A model generated the notes under the pieces. The model was not told where the DNA came from. It saw nothing but the letters and a program-made list of their open reading frames with translations, and did no database searches. A program made the translations under genes and the position numbers. Below are positions 32,601-45,500 of a stretch of 64,000 nucleotides of DNA, one piece after another (within the stretch, counting starts at the first letter, position 1; every line of letters starts with the position of its first letter). Location: contig JAJAGP010000211.1 of the NCBI GenBank assembly GCA_025084515.1, forward strand, positions 526,380-590,379, in the 5' to 3' direction. The DNA comes from Ancistrus triradiatus. Lineage: Eukaryota; Chordata; Actinopteri; Siluriformes; Loricariidae.

Positions 32601-33330
32601 AATGGCTTCTTTGTGGCACGGTAAAGTGTTTAAAGTGGCATTTGTGAATGTCACTCTGTATTATAGTGCTTGTTTTTTTTCACACAATAGTATCATGTGG
32701 TTCTATCATCCTGTGATGAAATGATGGTTCTCTGAGTGCCCTTACCGTCTTAAAGGGATCGTAGACACATGTTCAGTTTTAGGCAATGTGCCTTGACCCT
32801 TTACCACTGCACAGTTCCCCCAGATTCTTTGAATCGAGTTCAACGATATTTATGTACTAGAGATGTGAAATATGTCACGGAGTCCTTTCTAATCTTTCTC
32901 TTTGAGGAACAGGTTTTAAAAGCATTTTCATTAATTTTCTCAGGAGGTCGTCAGGCCTTTTTGTTGTAAAACTGGAGATCTTCACTGCTCATCTATGTTT
33001 CTTAAAGGACTCAGCCTTTCACGGAATACTCTTTCTTTTTGTACCCAAATCATGATTACTGTCACCCTGTTTGACATCACCCTGTTTTGAAATCAACAAC
33101 TCATCATTTGTAATTTGTTACTTAATTATTACTTGCCCCTGTCCTGAGTTTTTTTTTGGAGTGTGTTTGCAGGCCTGAAATGCAGGAAATGGATGTAAAT
33201 TAACAACTTAAATGAATTTTCATCAGAAAAACATGAATTATTCTTGGTTCATACTGTCTGCAAGGGAATAAAAGTCAAAGTAAATGTTAATAGGACATTG
33301 TTGTTTTTATTTTTTAATATAGCTACAGGG
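32601..33330 (-). mobile_element. Tc1-like element of the copy-A family (copy D)
   Basis: It repeats the copy C sequence, then extends through the long terminal block (TTGCAGGCCTGAAATGCAGG, CAGAAAAACATGAATTATTC, CATACTGTCTGCAAGGG). The C and D copies are in the same orientation. Frames are broken. Confidence 0.75.
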
Positions 33331-34944
33331 ATATAGCATTGGAAATTTGGTGGGTACTACTTCATTTAAACCTAAGGTCAATATTATAACGTCACCCTGG
33401 AAACAATTGTGCAAATAATAAATATTTATTTTATGTTACAGTTTGCTGATAAGTATCTTCTTCTTATTGGGAATTATAATACCTTCAGTAACTATATCTG
33501 GGTTCGGATAGAACCTAACCATATATCCCCCATGAGGTTCACACTGGGGTAGAAGTTGAATACTGAAAGCCATCAGAGACTAGGCCTGAGCTCACATGTA
33601 GCATGAAGGAAGATTGAACAGTATTGAACAGAAAGCTGATGGGACTGGCCAATCTCTCCTTTGTACTCTAAACAGCTGCACTCAGTCAGCAAAAAGGTAC
33701 AGAGAGACCATCTGGGACTGTGCTAAAGCCATCGAAAAACAGCTTTTGGTATCCCAGTGGAAATCAGCATTTATATCAATTGTTTAATTACAAAACAGAT
33801 TTAAAAAAGGAAGAAAGAAAGAAATAAATGAAGGAAGGCAGGAAGGATTGTAAATTTAAAACGCCTCAAAATTTTGCAATCGTATTCTTTTTTTTTCTTT
33901 CTTTCTTTTAACACCAATATATAAAATATAAGGCATGATATTAACTTGAGGCAGAAAGCCCCTAAGTAATTTGGATGTTACGAACTCACTAAAACAATTT
34001 TTGTGTGTATATGTTGTTGACATACGTGTGTGTGTGGGTGTGTGGTGTGTGTGTGTGTTGTGTGTGATGTGTTGTGTGTTGTGTGTGAAATTGAGTTTGC
34101 GGTCATTTACAAGCCGGGCGACTTGATGGCAGGGCTGAGTTCTCCTCTCTATCAAGCTTTCTGCAGCTGCCCAAGTTGCATTTCACAGTGACAGAGAAAA
34201 AGAAAAAAATGGTATGTGTTTTCCCCCTGCCACACACACCTGTCTGACCTCTTCAGGTGTGCTGATAGATACTTTCTTTCTTTTCCTTTTCTTTACTTGG
34301 GCATAACTGTAAAGCGGTTCTACTCTACATATAGTAGCCTATATTTCACTCTATACGCTTTTATAAATTGAATTAGGATAGCTTTTGTTGGTCACTGTAT
34401 AGTCACATTAAAATTAGGCTTGTATCTCCCAGTATCTGATCATTATATACAATCTCTTCTGTATAAATCAGTAGGCAAGAATAAACGACAAAATTTAATT
34501 GCTGCTTAAAATAAAGTGGTGCAATCTTGGTGCTTATCAATAAATGCATATTACAGAACAATATGGATATTCAAATGGTTAAGATGACCCGTGTCCCAGT
34601 CTTGCCATGTTAGACCCTGGCCATCAACCTAGGCAATGGGATTTCATGAGTGTGCTGGATAATGGTTCAGAAAAAAAACTTCAAAACGCCCTAAAATGTT
34701 GCTGCAAAATTGTGGTTTCTTCAAACAATTCAGCGTCATTAACTCTAATATTATTGAGCTTATGAAAAATGTTGTATTGATTGACAGAAGCTCCCTGTTT
34801 ATATGTTTTTCTGCTTAATGTGCTGGTACATTTATGTATTTATGTTAATAAAAAGCTTTGAAAGGTGCTGAAGAATGCTGAAGTTTCAGTCTATTGCAGA
34901 GCAGTTTTACTCTGTCGATCTACGTACTGGCATGTTTTAGGGAA
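33331..34944. other. Unique sequence with imperfect GT repeat
   Basis: 34020-34090 is an interrupted TGTG run. 33800-33850 is GA-rich. No exon or named repeat is recognised. Confidence 0.4.
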
Positions 34945-35105
34945 AGTCGACTCATATTTATTTATATAGTGTTTTTTACAACAGAACATTGCTTCAAAAC
35001 ACCTGTACAGCTATCTATTGAGGAAGCCAACAGCAACACGGGCATGGAAAAACTCCCTAAACGTTATAAGGAAGAAATCTTGAGAGGACTCAAAATGGGA
35101 CCCAG
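34945..35105 (+). repeat. Fish interspersed repeat relic
   Basis: TATTTATTTATATAGTGTTTTT ... AGGAAGCCAACAGCAACACGG ... GAAAAACTCCCTAAACG ... GAAGAAATCTTGAGAGGA follows the order of a very common fish repeat. The incidental open frame across it is not a gene. Confidence 0.65.
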
Positions 35106-35426
35106 CCTTGGGCAGCCAAGATGATATGTATGAATTAAAATGAATGGCCTGTATAAAGTTATAATACTGCAATGCACAGAAGCAAAATAGGTAGCATAAT
35201 AAACATAATAATGAAATATGGACAATAGTAAATGAAAGAGAATACAATTATGAATAATATAATAAAAAGAGCATATAAATGTACAGAATATATGTAATAA
35301 ATATAAATGTTACAAAATTGAGAATGAATGAGTCTCTTGGTCATTTAGTCCAGTAACCAGAGGGTTCTCGAGTGCTCCAGCAAGTAAGTTGGTAAAGTGG
35401 GGTACCCAAATTATTCCCATTCAAAC
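35106..35426. other. AT-rich spacer
   Basis: AT-rich with many ATAATA words. Nothing recognised. Confidence 0.4.
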
Positions 35427-36003
35427 TACCGTATTTTTCGGACCATAAGGCGCACTTAAAATCCTTTAATTTTCTCAAAAATCGACAGTGCGCCTTTAAA
35501 TGCGGTGCGTCTAATGTATGCATTAATTCTGGTTGAGCCTTCTGACCTAGAACCGATTGTAGATGGTACACGGCGCTCATACATCTGTCAAAATGTTTTA
35601 GCATGGCCTGGTAAGTTACGAAGCTCACGGCCACCGTAGTGCGCATCATCACGGGGTAATACGGTATGTGCTTCAGCATTAGGGTACGTGCATTCATTCA
35701 TTCATTTTCGAAGCGGATTTCCAACACAACGCTATCAGTCACGCAGTACAACATGGACATAGAGCAGCTGTGAGAGAATTCAACATTAACGAATCAATGA
35801 TACGGAAGTGGAGGAAGCAAGAAGACGCCCTGCGCCAGGTAAAGACCAAACTGAGCTTCCGAGGGAACTTAAGAGTTTTGTTTGATTTTATGCGTCTTAT
35901 AACCCGGTGCGTGGCTTTATGTATGAAAATAGACCCGTTAGCAGCCGATCGTTGATATTGCGTCTTATAATCCGGTGCGCTTTATGGTCCGGAAAATACG
36001 GCA
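35427..36003 (+). mobile_element. pogo-type MITE (copy 1)
   Basis: The ends are TACCGTATTTTTCGGACCAT and, on the other strand, GCCGTATTTTCCGGACCAT. The inside keeps a piece of a pogo/CENP-B-like helix-turn-helix: the frame at 35770-35830 reads REFNINESMIRKWRKQEDALR. It was derived by internal deletion from a larger transposon. The second copy is 4 kb away. Confidence 0.85.
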
Positions 36004-36434
36004 AGTATTGTTGTTGTGGACATACTGATATTCTAGAATGACTCACCTGTATGCTCTTGTGACCTCTGGTGATGTGCCCACTGTAGAGAGCTAAAAAGAC
36101 AAAACAATATTGAATATGCAAATAATAGTAAACATTACAATATGCCACAACCTGTATTGTTACTTAGATTTGATGGTGTAATGCAGTACAGATGCATAAA
36201 GTTGGGGTTTAATCTATGACAGTAACAGGAATCTGCACAGAGAATGTGCAGCACTAGTGTAAAATTCAGTAATAGGAAAATGTAATTTTTCTACATCTGT
36301 GAAAATTCCTCTATATTACAGCAGAAGGCCATTTGTTCATTAAGGACCAGAGAAACCTTGTGACGAGCTACTGGGCTGAATCCGACTGCATACATTAACC
36401 AGATCCTCTGTGAGCAGACTCAGACACGGTACGC

Positions 36435-36436
<2 letters not shown>
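36004..36436. other. Unique sequence, nothing recognised
   Basis: No repeat family or exon supported. Confidence 0.4.

Positions 36437-36480
<44 letters not shown>
36437..36480. repeat. (CA)22 microsatellite
   Basis: A perfect CA run ending 13 bases before the next MITE. Confidence 0.97.
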
Positions 36481-36484
<4 letters not shown>

Positions 36485-36493
36485 TTTCTAATG

Positions 36494-36681
36494 TTGTGGG
36501 GACTTTCCATTCACATAATACTACTGTAGTTAATTAATGCCGCACCTAATTCCTATTTTTAACCTCAGTCGCCAAATGCAAATCTTTTGACTTGTTTGGT
36601 TTTTCAAGAGAGGATTGACTGCAGGTTTTGTAAAACAAAAATATCCTTTTGAACCAATTAACTGGCAAAATGTCCCCACAA
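36494..36681. mobile_element. MITE with TTGTGGGGAC / GTCCCCACAA ends
   Basis: The terminal inverted repeats are TTGTGGGGAC (36494-36503) and GTCCCCACAA (36672-36681). The body contains CTACTGTAGTTAATTAATGC and AACCTCAG, shared with 12631-12730 and 45378-45500. Confidence 0.75.
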
Positions 36682-37730
36682 GGATAAAAATGTCAGATCC
36701 TCACAATGATATATAAACTTGATCCACACACACTTGTGGGCCTGTGGTCTCTAGGCTGTCAGTGAACACATGGCCAACAGTTATGTTCCCTGCTGAATGC
36801 CTGGTATACAGATCAAGCGTAGCGCACACTTGCATTGCATCATGGCGCAAAATTCTCTTGCGCACTGTCACTTTTAGTCACGACGTTTCCCTGCTCATTA
36901 GAAGGATCAATCAAAAGGGAAGTGTCTATGTCTAAAAGGCACATCGACTGTCTTGCCTGCTAGGCTTTTTCCTAGAACTGTGGCAGACCACATCGCACCC
37001 AATGACATTTTTTTTTTTCAATTCTGTCGTATGGTTTCTATTCTCAGCAAAATTCAACTTCCCCTTCATAATCTGGATTAAAAACACAAGGTAAAAGATT
37101 AGTGGATAAATGCGTTTCAGGCATATTTGTGCACTGTCTGTGAGTATTGAGCAGCTTCCTTTGGACCAGTGTGCGCTGCTGTCTGTAAGTCGCAGAGTAT
37201 TTGTGTGTTTGGCAGGCGTGGCACTGCAGCAGTGATTAAGAGAGACAGAGAAAACGAGGAAAAGAGAGACAGAAGAAGACAGAGAAAAAAGAGCCAGTAA
37301 GGTTCTGTCTGCTTTGAGCTCAGACCAACTGGCTCCAATGTCTTTGTACTCTGTGACATGGACATTATAACATATTGAAAGGGGAGACGAAGAAAATAGC
37401 ACAGGAATAAATGACTGGCTGGATGGAAAGTTAGCTAATGAAAAGGTGAGCAAATGAGGCAAGATTAGAAAAAGTGTCTCTAAAGAAAAAAAAGTTTATT
37501 TCAGTTAATTAGAAAAAAAGTATGGAGACCATGCCCTTTATAAAAACATTTATGTACTGTGCATTTAGGATAGAACTGAGTCTTCACAACGCTTGCTTTA
37601 TACTGAGATGCTTTTTTAAAAAGTAAAAAAGTCAACTTAAAGATATGTTACATAATAGGCACATAAAGTAAATGCTTTCAGGGCTCTGTTGCTTTTTTTG
37701 TGATGATATAAAATAATTTATTATATCTGT
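36682..37730. other. Unique sequence, nothing recognised
   Basis: Low-complexity GA-rich piece at 37235-37290. The 176-codon minus open frame at 36932-37462 lacks any family motif and is Ser/Leu-rich because of that GA tract. Confidence 0.4.
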
Positions 37731-37934
37731 GGGACTGTGGTAGCCTAGTGGTTAAGGTGCAGGACTATGAACCAGAAGGTCTAGGGTTCAAATCTCACCT
37801 CAGCCAAAGCTGCCACTGTTGGGTCCTTGAGCAAGGCCCTTAACCCACAATTGCTTGGATTGTAACATTGTACCAATTGTAAGTCTCTCTGGATAAGGGC
37901 GTCTGCTAAATGCTGTAAATGTAAAATGTAAATG
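37731..37934 (+). repeat. tRNA-derived SINE (copy 3)
   Basis: Complete copy: TAGCCTAGTGGTTAAGG (box A), GGTTCAAATCTC (box B with one change), body and AAATGTAAAATGTAAATG tail. Confidence 0.92.
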
Positions 37935-39400
37935 GTTTGCTTCATTTTGATTGAAAAACCCATGATTAGCACTATAATAATTTACAATAAGTATGCTTTT
38001 TTAACATTTGGTTTAGAGTTCAGTTTGGTGGCACAGTGTAATACATAGTACTTATACTCTATACTCTATTACTGTACTATAGTGTAATTAAACTTCTATC
38101 ATAACGCTTCCCAAATTTATAAATGTACAAAACTATACTGAGTATATATCAAGTGCGATGAAGAAAAAATAAATGCAAATGATGAGTAATTGATTTTAAA
38201 TTAATATGGCATTAGTAGTGGAAGAATAATATATTAGTAATAACACATTTTATTTCAGGCACTAACATTGTCTTGCAAAAATGCAATAAAAAGGAGCAAT
38301 TCATATCTTTTAAATACCCCTGAAATTGAAAGATTATGTCACTGAATATGACAATGAATTCATTTAACTGTTTTGATCTGTTCCACCCAGTTTAATTCCA
38401 GCTCTGTTGTATAATGATGGAAAAAATATGCAGCATTCACATCTAAATAAGCTGTTATCATTTAGAGCGACTGGCGTACCTACTATATTGATCCAGAGCT
38501 AAAATGCAGTTTTTATGCTTTCCACTGTCAGTCTTACTTAGGCCAGCAGACAAAGAGCAAGCAGAGGCGATGTCAGTGCATTAGGAGGTCCATTAAAACT
38601 TTGCATTTCTTAATTAGCCCTACTAAGATTATGAGTTCCCCTGTGGGCTCCACAAAATGCAAGTCATTCTGCAGTGCCTCCACCCTTCAAGCCCATCATC
38701 ATCATCATTCTCACCATCAGGAGCAGGGAGAAAGAAATTCTATCTCACTTTTCAGATGGAGTCTTAAGTAGCGTATTAAATGATAACATCTCTAATACGT
38801 TTGGGCTCCATTTCGACTCTTAGGAAACTGACGGCACATCCAGGAAGAATTGTACAAAGCTAATGTAAAACTTCTTATGGTGTACAAAGTGTTCAATTGC
38901 ATGCCAAGTCCACATGCACCATTAACTTATATGTAATTATTAGCACTTACTGCAGCCAATGGAGTGCTAAATAAGACGTGAAATCGGTGTAACAGTGTCC
39001 ACTAATTGCTGCGTATATGTCAAATGACGAAAATGTGGTTTGACGTTTAGCTGTCAATTATTTATCACAAAACCATAAAATGCTGAGCAGGTATGGGAAC
39101 GATCTGGTGTCACAGTGAAAATACTTTTTAAAAGATTGAACATGTACCGATTAAAGCTATTTAGATGTGTATGATTGACTCAGTTCTAAAATATAATCAT
39201 ACTTTGCCAATCTTTTGTCAATTGTAATTTAATACCTTCATATATTAATGTAGACAATGTGCTTTTTTTTGTTACATTTCTCCCAATTTTATACGGACCC
39301 TTATAATAGATGACTCTGTGGTTGGATCAGTAATTCAAAAAGATGAGTTACTGCTGAGAAATGTCAACGAATGAATAACCCAAATCAGGAATACCATGTA
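37935..39400. other. Unique AT-rich sequence, possible conserved element
   Basis: Repeat-free. 38520-38900 is less AT-skewed and non-repetitive (includes TTGCATTTCTTAATTAGCCC), of the kind often conserved between fish. This is only an impression from composition. Confidence 0.3.
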
Positions 39401-39884
39401 CCGTATTTTTCGGACCATAAGGCGCATATAAAATCCTTTAACTTTCTCAAAACTCGACAGTGCGCCTTAAAATGCGGTGCGTCCAATGTATGAATTAATT
39501 CTGGTTGTGCTTTCTGACCTAGAACCGATTGTAGATGGTACACGGCGCTCATAAATCTGTCAAAATGCTTTAGCACGGCCTTGGTAAGTTATGAAGCTTA
39601 CAGCAACCGTAGTGCGCATCATCGCGGAGTAATACGGTATGTGCTTCAGCATTAGGGTACGTGCATTCATTCATTCATTTCGAAGCGGATTTCAAACTGA
39701 AGGCTATCAGTCATGCAGTACAACATGGACATAGAGCAGCTGCGAGAGAATTCAGCATTAAGGAATCAATGGTACGGAAGTGGAGGAAGCAAGACGCCCT
39801 GCGCCAGGTAAAGACCAAACTGAGAGTTTTGTTTCATTTCATGCGCCTTATAACCCGGTGCGCTTTATAGCCCGGAAAATACGG
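39401..39884 (+). mobile_element. pogo-type MITE (copy 2)
   Basis: Flanked by TA (39399-39400 and 39885-39886). The ends CCGTATTTTTCGGACCAT and ATAGCCCGGAAAATACGG match copy 1. The helix-turn-helix fragment at 39680-39800 reads FKLKAISHAVQHGHRAAARE then SMVRKWRKQ. It is about 90 bp shorter than copy 1 by internal deletion. Confidence 0.88.
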
Positions 39885-39886
39885 TA

Positions 39887-40730
39887 GATATAAATACTCT
39901 ATAGTTAGGGTACATTTTATGACAGACATCGGTTTAATTTGAACCATAAAACTATATAGATTGTTGAACATCTATATTCTCTAATGTATATATACTCCAG
40001 TTAAACATGCTGCCTTCCAGAGACTGAAACGAAAAAAAAAGGCTCTTTGAGTCAATAAAAACAGGGTGATTTAGATGGGGTTGACTAAAACGCTCATGGT
40101 GTATTTGGCTGAATTAAGTGTGAACACAGAGTTAGCAGAGAGCAGGAGAGCGAGCAGTGCAAATAATGCACGAAAGAAAAGAGGCGCGCTGTCAGTGCTG
40201 AATCATCTGAAAAGAGCTTTTGGCATGCTATAGGACTGCCCTCTCACACCATTTATTCACACACACACACACACACACACACACTTGGACACAATGGGCA
40301 TGCAGTCACTCTTCTACCTGTCAAGCTACACAAATAGAGGAAAAATAAATACAGCAGTCTTCAGCAGACACAGCGAGTGACTTCTATTGTGGTTTACAGT
40401 GTGTCTGTAAGGAGATTATATTAAGCAATTCTAAATTTGAATGAAAAGACCATACTAATCCATAAATGCTGTCAAATTCATACAGCCAATTCGGGGTTTG
40501 CAGCTTGTTAATCTCTAAGGTTCCTCTTGTGGCTAATGTCGTACTAAGTATGACAAATCAAATGTTAAAGAATTCATATAATGCAGGGAATTGAGATGGT
40601 TAATATTGTAACTACGAATTGAACTGAACTGGTTTCAGTGTCGGCTTCAATATAAAGCTGCATGCACAGCTGATAAAGGCGTTTTGTCCAAAATTTTATA
40701 TAATATGATGCTAATCTTCCAAGACCTACA
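39887..40730. other. Unique sequence with a CA run
   Basis: (CA)n at about 40258-40284. Nothing else recognised. Confidence 0.45.
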
Positions 40731-40732
40731 GG

Positions 40733-41095
40733 ACTGTGCAAAAGTCTTAAGACACCATTAGATTAGATATATCATTGTTTTAGCAATAATGACCATATAG
40801 ACCATATATAGTTATTCATAGTCTCCTTATTAGAACACAACCAGAAAATACAGGACATTTGTATGCAGTATTTAAAAAGATGAAAAAAGCAGCGTCCTTT
40901 TGGAAGGGCAGCAGCCAAGAAAGCACTTTTTATTTATCAAATACTGGAATGAAGATAAGTGGAAAAGTGTGTTATGGAGGGACATATCCAGGTTTGCATT
41001 TTTTGGGTCCAGTTATTGACAATATGTTACATATGATCATTGTACCATAGCTAAAACAGCAAATCTAATGGTGGCGTAAGACTTTTGCACAGACA
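40733..41095. mobile_element. MITE with GTGCAAAAGTCTTA ends (copy 1)
   Basis: It begins ACTGTGCAAAAGTCTTAAGAC and ends TAAGACTTTTGCACAGAC, an inverted repeat of about 15 bases. The related short element at 55705-55858 has the same ends. Confidence 0.75.
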
Positions 41096-43204
41096 TGGAA
41101 AATTAAAGGTTGGATTTGTGTTATCTACAATACTTAAAGCACCACATCAGTACATTACGCAGTATTCACAAGTATTCTAGATTTAGTGCTTAAAATGAAG
41201 TAATACAGTAATACTGAGTGCTGCTCATTGCAGGATTATCACTTTATTATGACTGCATATATGTCAATCTACAATAAAGATGAATGTATATATCAGGAAA
41301 CTGAAACTTTAAATAAATAAATAAAACTTACTTTAAATAAGTGTGAACAGAGTGCAGAGTTACAGCAGTTCCTGGAGTTCATGGACGCCATATGTAGGTA
41401 CCATCTCGCTGCTGAACTGAAAGGAAAAAAAAGTTTTTTAATGTTTTCAGTTCCACTAATATAACACTAAGCAATCACCATGAGTAAATATTGCAATATT
41501 TAATATAAGGTGCTTACAACCTCAATTAAATTCCCATTGATTTTTATATGCAACTTGAGCTGAATAATTAGAAAAATGTAAGTGTGATAATGCTGAAAGA
41601 GCGTGTGTTAAAACACACACACAGAGCACATAGAACACTATGGATAAATAATGGCTGGAAGACTTGCAAAAGTGATTAAGAGGAAATGGAGAAGGATGGA
41701 TGCCGGGATGAAAGACAGAGACGGACATGCAGAAAGAGATGATAAATAAGGGGTGATGGAAGATGAGGCCATGATAGGTACTTAGGCAGAGCAGTTTTCA
41801 CTGTGTGCCGATGGGTGGACAGCAAGCAGACTCCTTTCACGAGGATAATAGTGTCATTAATCAGACGGTCAGTGCCTGGGCTCATTATCACATGTGGACC
41901 GCATGATTATGCTCATTGATTTGGCTGGAAAAATCACCTGTTTTTCTGACCTGGCCCACTCAGCCGATGTTTGTCCCGATTGTTTAATAATGACAAACAG
42001 ATTTAAGGAGGAATAATTATTCTCTCTTGCTGGACTATTTGGACCTCATCCAGCAGGTTCAAATGCACAATGGATATACACCTGGAGGAAGACTCTTAAT
42101 AAAGTACTTTTGATTTGTCATCATGTGATGTATATGCATTAGGCATGAAGATAGGGCTGATTCCCTGACTGGTCTTCCTCCCTCTGCATGTAACACCCAA
42201 CCCAGCTGGAAGCCACCGCTTGGGTTAGCGTATTAGACCCTGGCAGCTGAGGGCCAGTAGATGGAATAGCTGCTTTAGTTTGCCTCAGTTGTGAGAGAGC
42301 GTAAGAAAGTGTGTTATGTCCAGTGTGTTGATGGATTTGTAACAGCCTGAATTACCAGCCATGCCCAGTGTTTTCAGGATAAGCTTTAGACCTTTACCAG
42401 AATACAGCGATTATTGAATATCAGTGACTGAGTAAAGCTCAATCGAATCACACTAAATCAACTAAATCAGCACTAAAATGCATGTAGTGATTGATATAAG
42501 GTGGAAGTTTGTCAACCTATCATCCACATGAACACCGGAACCCAGTTTCCCAGTAGAATATTACCCCAGACAACACACTCCCTGCACAAGCTTCACTTCA
42601 TGTCACTGTCCGTCACTATGCCTCACCCAACCAGATGACCTTCCTCCATTGAAGTAAGATCCAGTCTGCATCAGTGGGGTAGCACTCTGACACAATCCTC
42701 CCTTAAACCAGCATTAAGCCTTTCCAGTTTTACAAAAAAAACATTTGCTGCCCATCACATGGCACATGGATAAGCCAGAAGGCTATTTTATAAAAGCTTT
42801 GAATGGATGGGTGAGACCAAAATAAAACTTTTTGGTCTGGTTCTGTGACTTGTACCACAGTAGTTCTTCTGTCCATACGGATGAATAGGGATCTGAGTGA
42901 GATTTGAGTGGCTATTCACTGTCACCAGTTTGTGGTTTGTCCTTCTTCGGCCACTGCTGACTGGGAGCACCCCCCAAGCCTTGTTTAGAAGATGCTCCTA
43001 CCCAGTCGTCTGGGCTTAACCGTTTGTCACTTGAAATCAATTAGAGTGTCTTTACTTCAGAACATTTCTTCCACATCCAACGTGTTCAATGCAAGAACAG
43101 GCTGTTTACTTACTGTCAAAAATATAACAGAGCTTAATGTGCTGTTGTAATCAGCATTATTTGTTAAGCAGTCTGTTCATGGTTTTAATGTTTTAACTGA
43201 TTGG
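41096..43204. other. Unique sequence with a Tc1 fragment and a possible conserved block
   Basis: 42753-42836 (CATGGCACATGGATAAGCCAG) is a fragment of the Tc1-like family at 43205. 41850-42080 is repeat-free and reads like a conserved non-coding element (CCGCATGATTATGCTCATTG), by impression only. No exon is recognised. Confidence 0.35.
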
Positions 43205-44415
43205 TGGCACTACAGTTCATGCATTGATAGAGAAAGTGGTGCTTGAACATTTGTGGAGTCTTTTGTCTTTATTTCTGGAAAAATATGACATAAAAAATTG
43301 GTTTTTCACAGAAGTCCTAAAGTGGATAAAGAGAGCCAAATTAAACAAACGAGACAAAAATAACCTCAATGATTAGCAGTTAATTTGAAGGTGAAATTTT
43401 AAAAGCATTGATCTATCAAAGGCTGATCTTCATGACACATGTTTGTGTCAGACACGTGTCTGAGAACCTCTGAAAAAGAGTTGTTGATGCTTGTCAGGCT
43501 GGAAAAGACCTTCTTTAAAGACCATCGCTAAAGAGATTGGACTCCACCAATCCACAGTCAGACAGATTGAGTACAAATGGAGGAAATTCAAGACCATTGT
43601 TACCCTCCCAAGGAGTATAGATCACTCCAAGAGCAAGGCGTGTAATAGTTTGCAAGATCATAAAGGAACCCAGGGTCACTTCTAAGCAACTAAACACCTC
43701 TCTTACACTGATTAACGTTATTTTTCACGAGTCCTCTATCAGGACAAAGTTGAACAACTATCATCATGTGGCACATGCACAAGCCAGAAGGATATTGAAA
43801 ATGCTTTTATAGATGGATGAGCCCAAAACAGAACGTTTGGTTTATTTGAGAAGCATCATGTCTGGAGAAAGGAAAACACTGCATTCCTGAGTACTATCTG
43901 TGAAACATTGTGGTGGTATCATGATTAGGGCCTGTCTTGCTGCATCTGAGCCAGGACAGGGTGACATCATTGATGGAACAATGAATTACAAATTATACCA
44001 GCAACTTGTAAAAGAAAATGTCAGGACATCTATGTATGGACTGAATCTTAAGATAATGTGGGTCATGCAGCATGAGAGCCGGCCCAGTCACACAGGCTGT
44101 TTAAAGAAGAATAAAGTTTACAATGACTAATAAAGTGTCTTATGTCTTATGGCCAACACAAAGATCTGAAATTGATCCAATAGAAAAGCTGTGGAAGGCC
44201 CTGAAGCGAGCAGCTCATGTTAGGAAACCCACCAACATCTCATTGTTAAAGCTGTTTTGTACATACTCAAAGCTGATGTGCAGCACCGATCAGCCATTAC
44301 AAGAAAAGTTTCGTTGCAATTATTTCTGCACAAGCAGCTCACAAAGTTCACATATTTTTGAAGTCACAGCTATGTAAAATTGTTAGATTTTCCTCAATAA
44401 ATAAATCATTTGTTT
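43205..44415 (+). mobile_element. Tc1-like transposon, third family (copy H), inactivated
   Basis: Plus-strand transposase relics occur in order: helix-turn-helix KTIAKEIGLHQSTVRQIEYKW (43515-43577), VKHCGGIMIRACLAASEPGQ (43897-43956), GTMNYKLYQQL, a Ser-Glu-Ile-Asp-Pro-Ile-Glu-Lys-Leu-Trp stretch near 44165-44195 that contains the last catalytic acidic residue. Several stops and deletions separate the pieces. The termini are not resolved. Confidence 0.82.
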
Positions 44416-44483
44416 ACCTGGGATCTCTTTGTCTATCTGATAATGATTTGGTAAATATTGTTTAGGTAAATCAGGTAAATATT

Positions 44484-44486
<3 letters not shown>

Positions 44487-44517
<31 letters not shown>
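44487..44517. repeat. (TA)n microsatellite
   Basis: About 31 bases of alternating TA. Confidence 0.95.
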
Positions 44518-44523
<6 letters not shown>

Positions 44524-45330
44524 AAAATGATAAATATGTAATATATTAATTACTATTAATATGACTTTGGACAAAATCAAATGTCTTCTATTTGTTTATA
44601 AGACCCTCAAAACACCATTTTCCTAAATGGTAACAGACAGCTAAAAAGACACAACTCAGTTTCTGTATTTTTTGCCAAATCTCATCTCATGCATCTGATA
44701 AGTTGTCTGATGACTACAGCAATGAGAAACATTTTTCATCTAATGTATTATATCATTACTGCAGTGCAGTAAATGTATGTGCTTCACAGGAATGAACAGC
44801 TAACTCTAATGAAGTGTAAAATAAAATAAAAAACATATATATAGCTCATCATGCTTCTGCATTGTAAATACATGGACAGTAACCTTATCTGGCAGTAATA
44901 ATTTTACTCTAATTTTATAGGGCATTATAGGGTTTTATAGGGCATTTAATCAGTTTGAGGTATTATGTTTCTTGCATTTATTTAATCTTTTCTTATATTT
45001 GTATATAATGAAAGAATGCACAAATGCACTTCTGTCTGAACTCTACCAGTTGTTTTTTTTCCAAGTGATACTTTGTATTAAAATGAAATCTACTAACATA
45101 CTACATCATGAGGAAAGCAGAAACACCTCCAGCCAATTGGATTAAGATAAAAGAATCAGCCTCAACTCATCAAAATTAGGATAGGAAAATAGGGCAGAAA
45201 AAAAGGGAAACATTAATTTTACAGGATTATTACAAAGCCCCAGGGCACAGGCCAAATGATGGCTGCCTGTTCCAAAAAAATCACATACAAATATAGCTCA
45301 TAATGCAGTCTAGGCCAACTGTCCTCTCAT

Positions 45331-45332
<2 letters not shown>
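44518..45332. other. AT-rich unique sequence
   Basis: Nothing recognised. A short direct repeat ATAGGGCATTATAGGG/TTTTATAGGGCATT lies at 44918-44948. Confidence 0.4.

Positions 45333-45362
<30 letters not shown>
45333..45362. repeat. (CA)15 microsatellite
   Basis: A pure CA run immediately upstream of another copy of the TTGTGGGGAC MITE. Confidence 0.97.
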
Positions 45363-45365
<3 letters not shown>

Positions 45366-45377
45366 TGTCTTTCTGTC

Positions 45378-45500
45378 ATTGTGGGAACTTTCCACTGACA
45401 TAATATTACTGTAGCTAATTAGTGCTACACAGAACATTAACCTTAACCTCAGCAACTAAAGCAAATCTTTTAATTCTTTGGCTTTTTCAAAGGAAAGCTG
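45378..45500. mobile_element. MITE of the TTGTGGGGAC family, partial
   Basis: It starts ATTGTGGGAACTTTCCACTG and continues CATAATATTACTGTAGCTAA and AACCTCAGCAACTAAAGC. The right terminus is not found. Confidence 0.65.

Noticed and set aside
36437..36480. Regular repeats as a CRISPR-like array
   Set aside because: Simple dinucleotide repeat in vertebrate DNA; no spacers.
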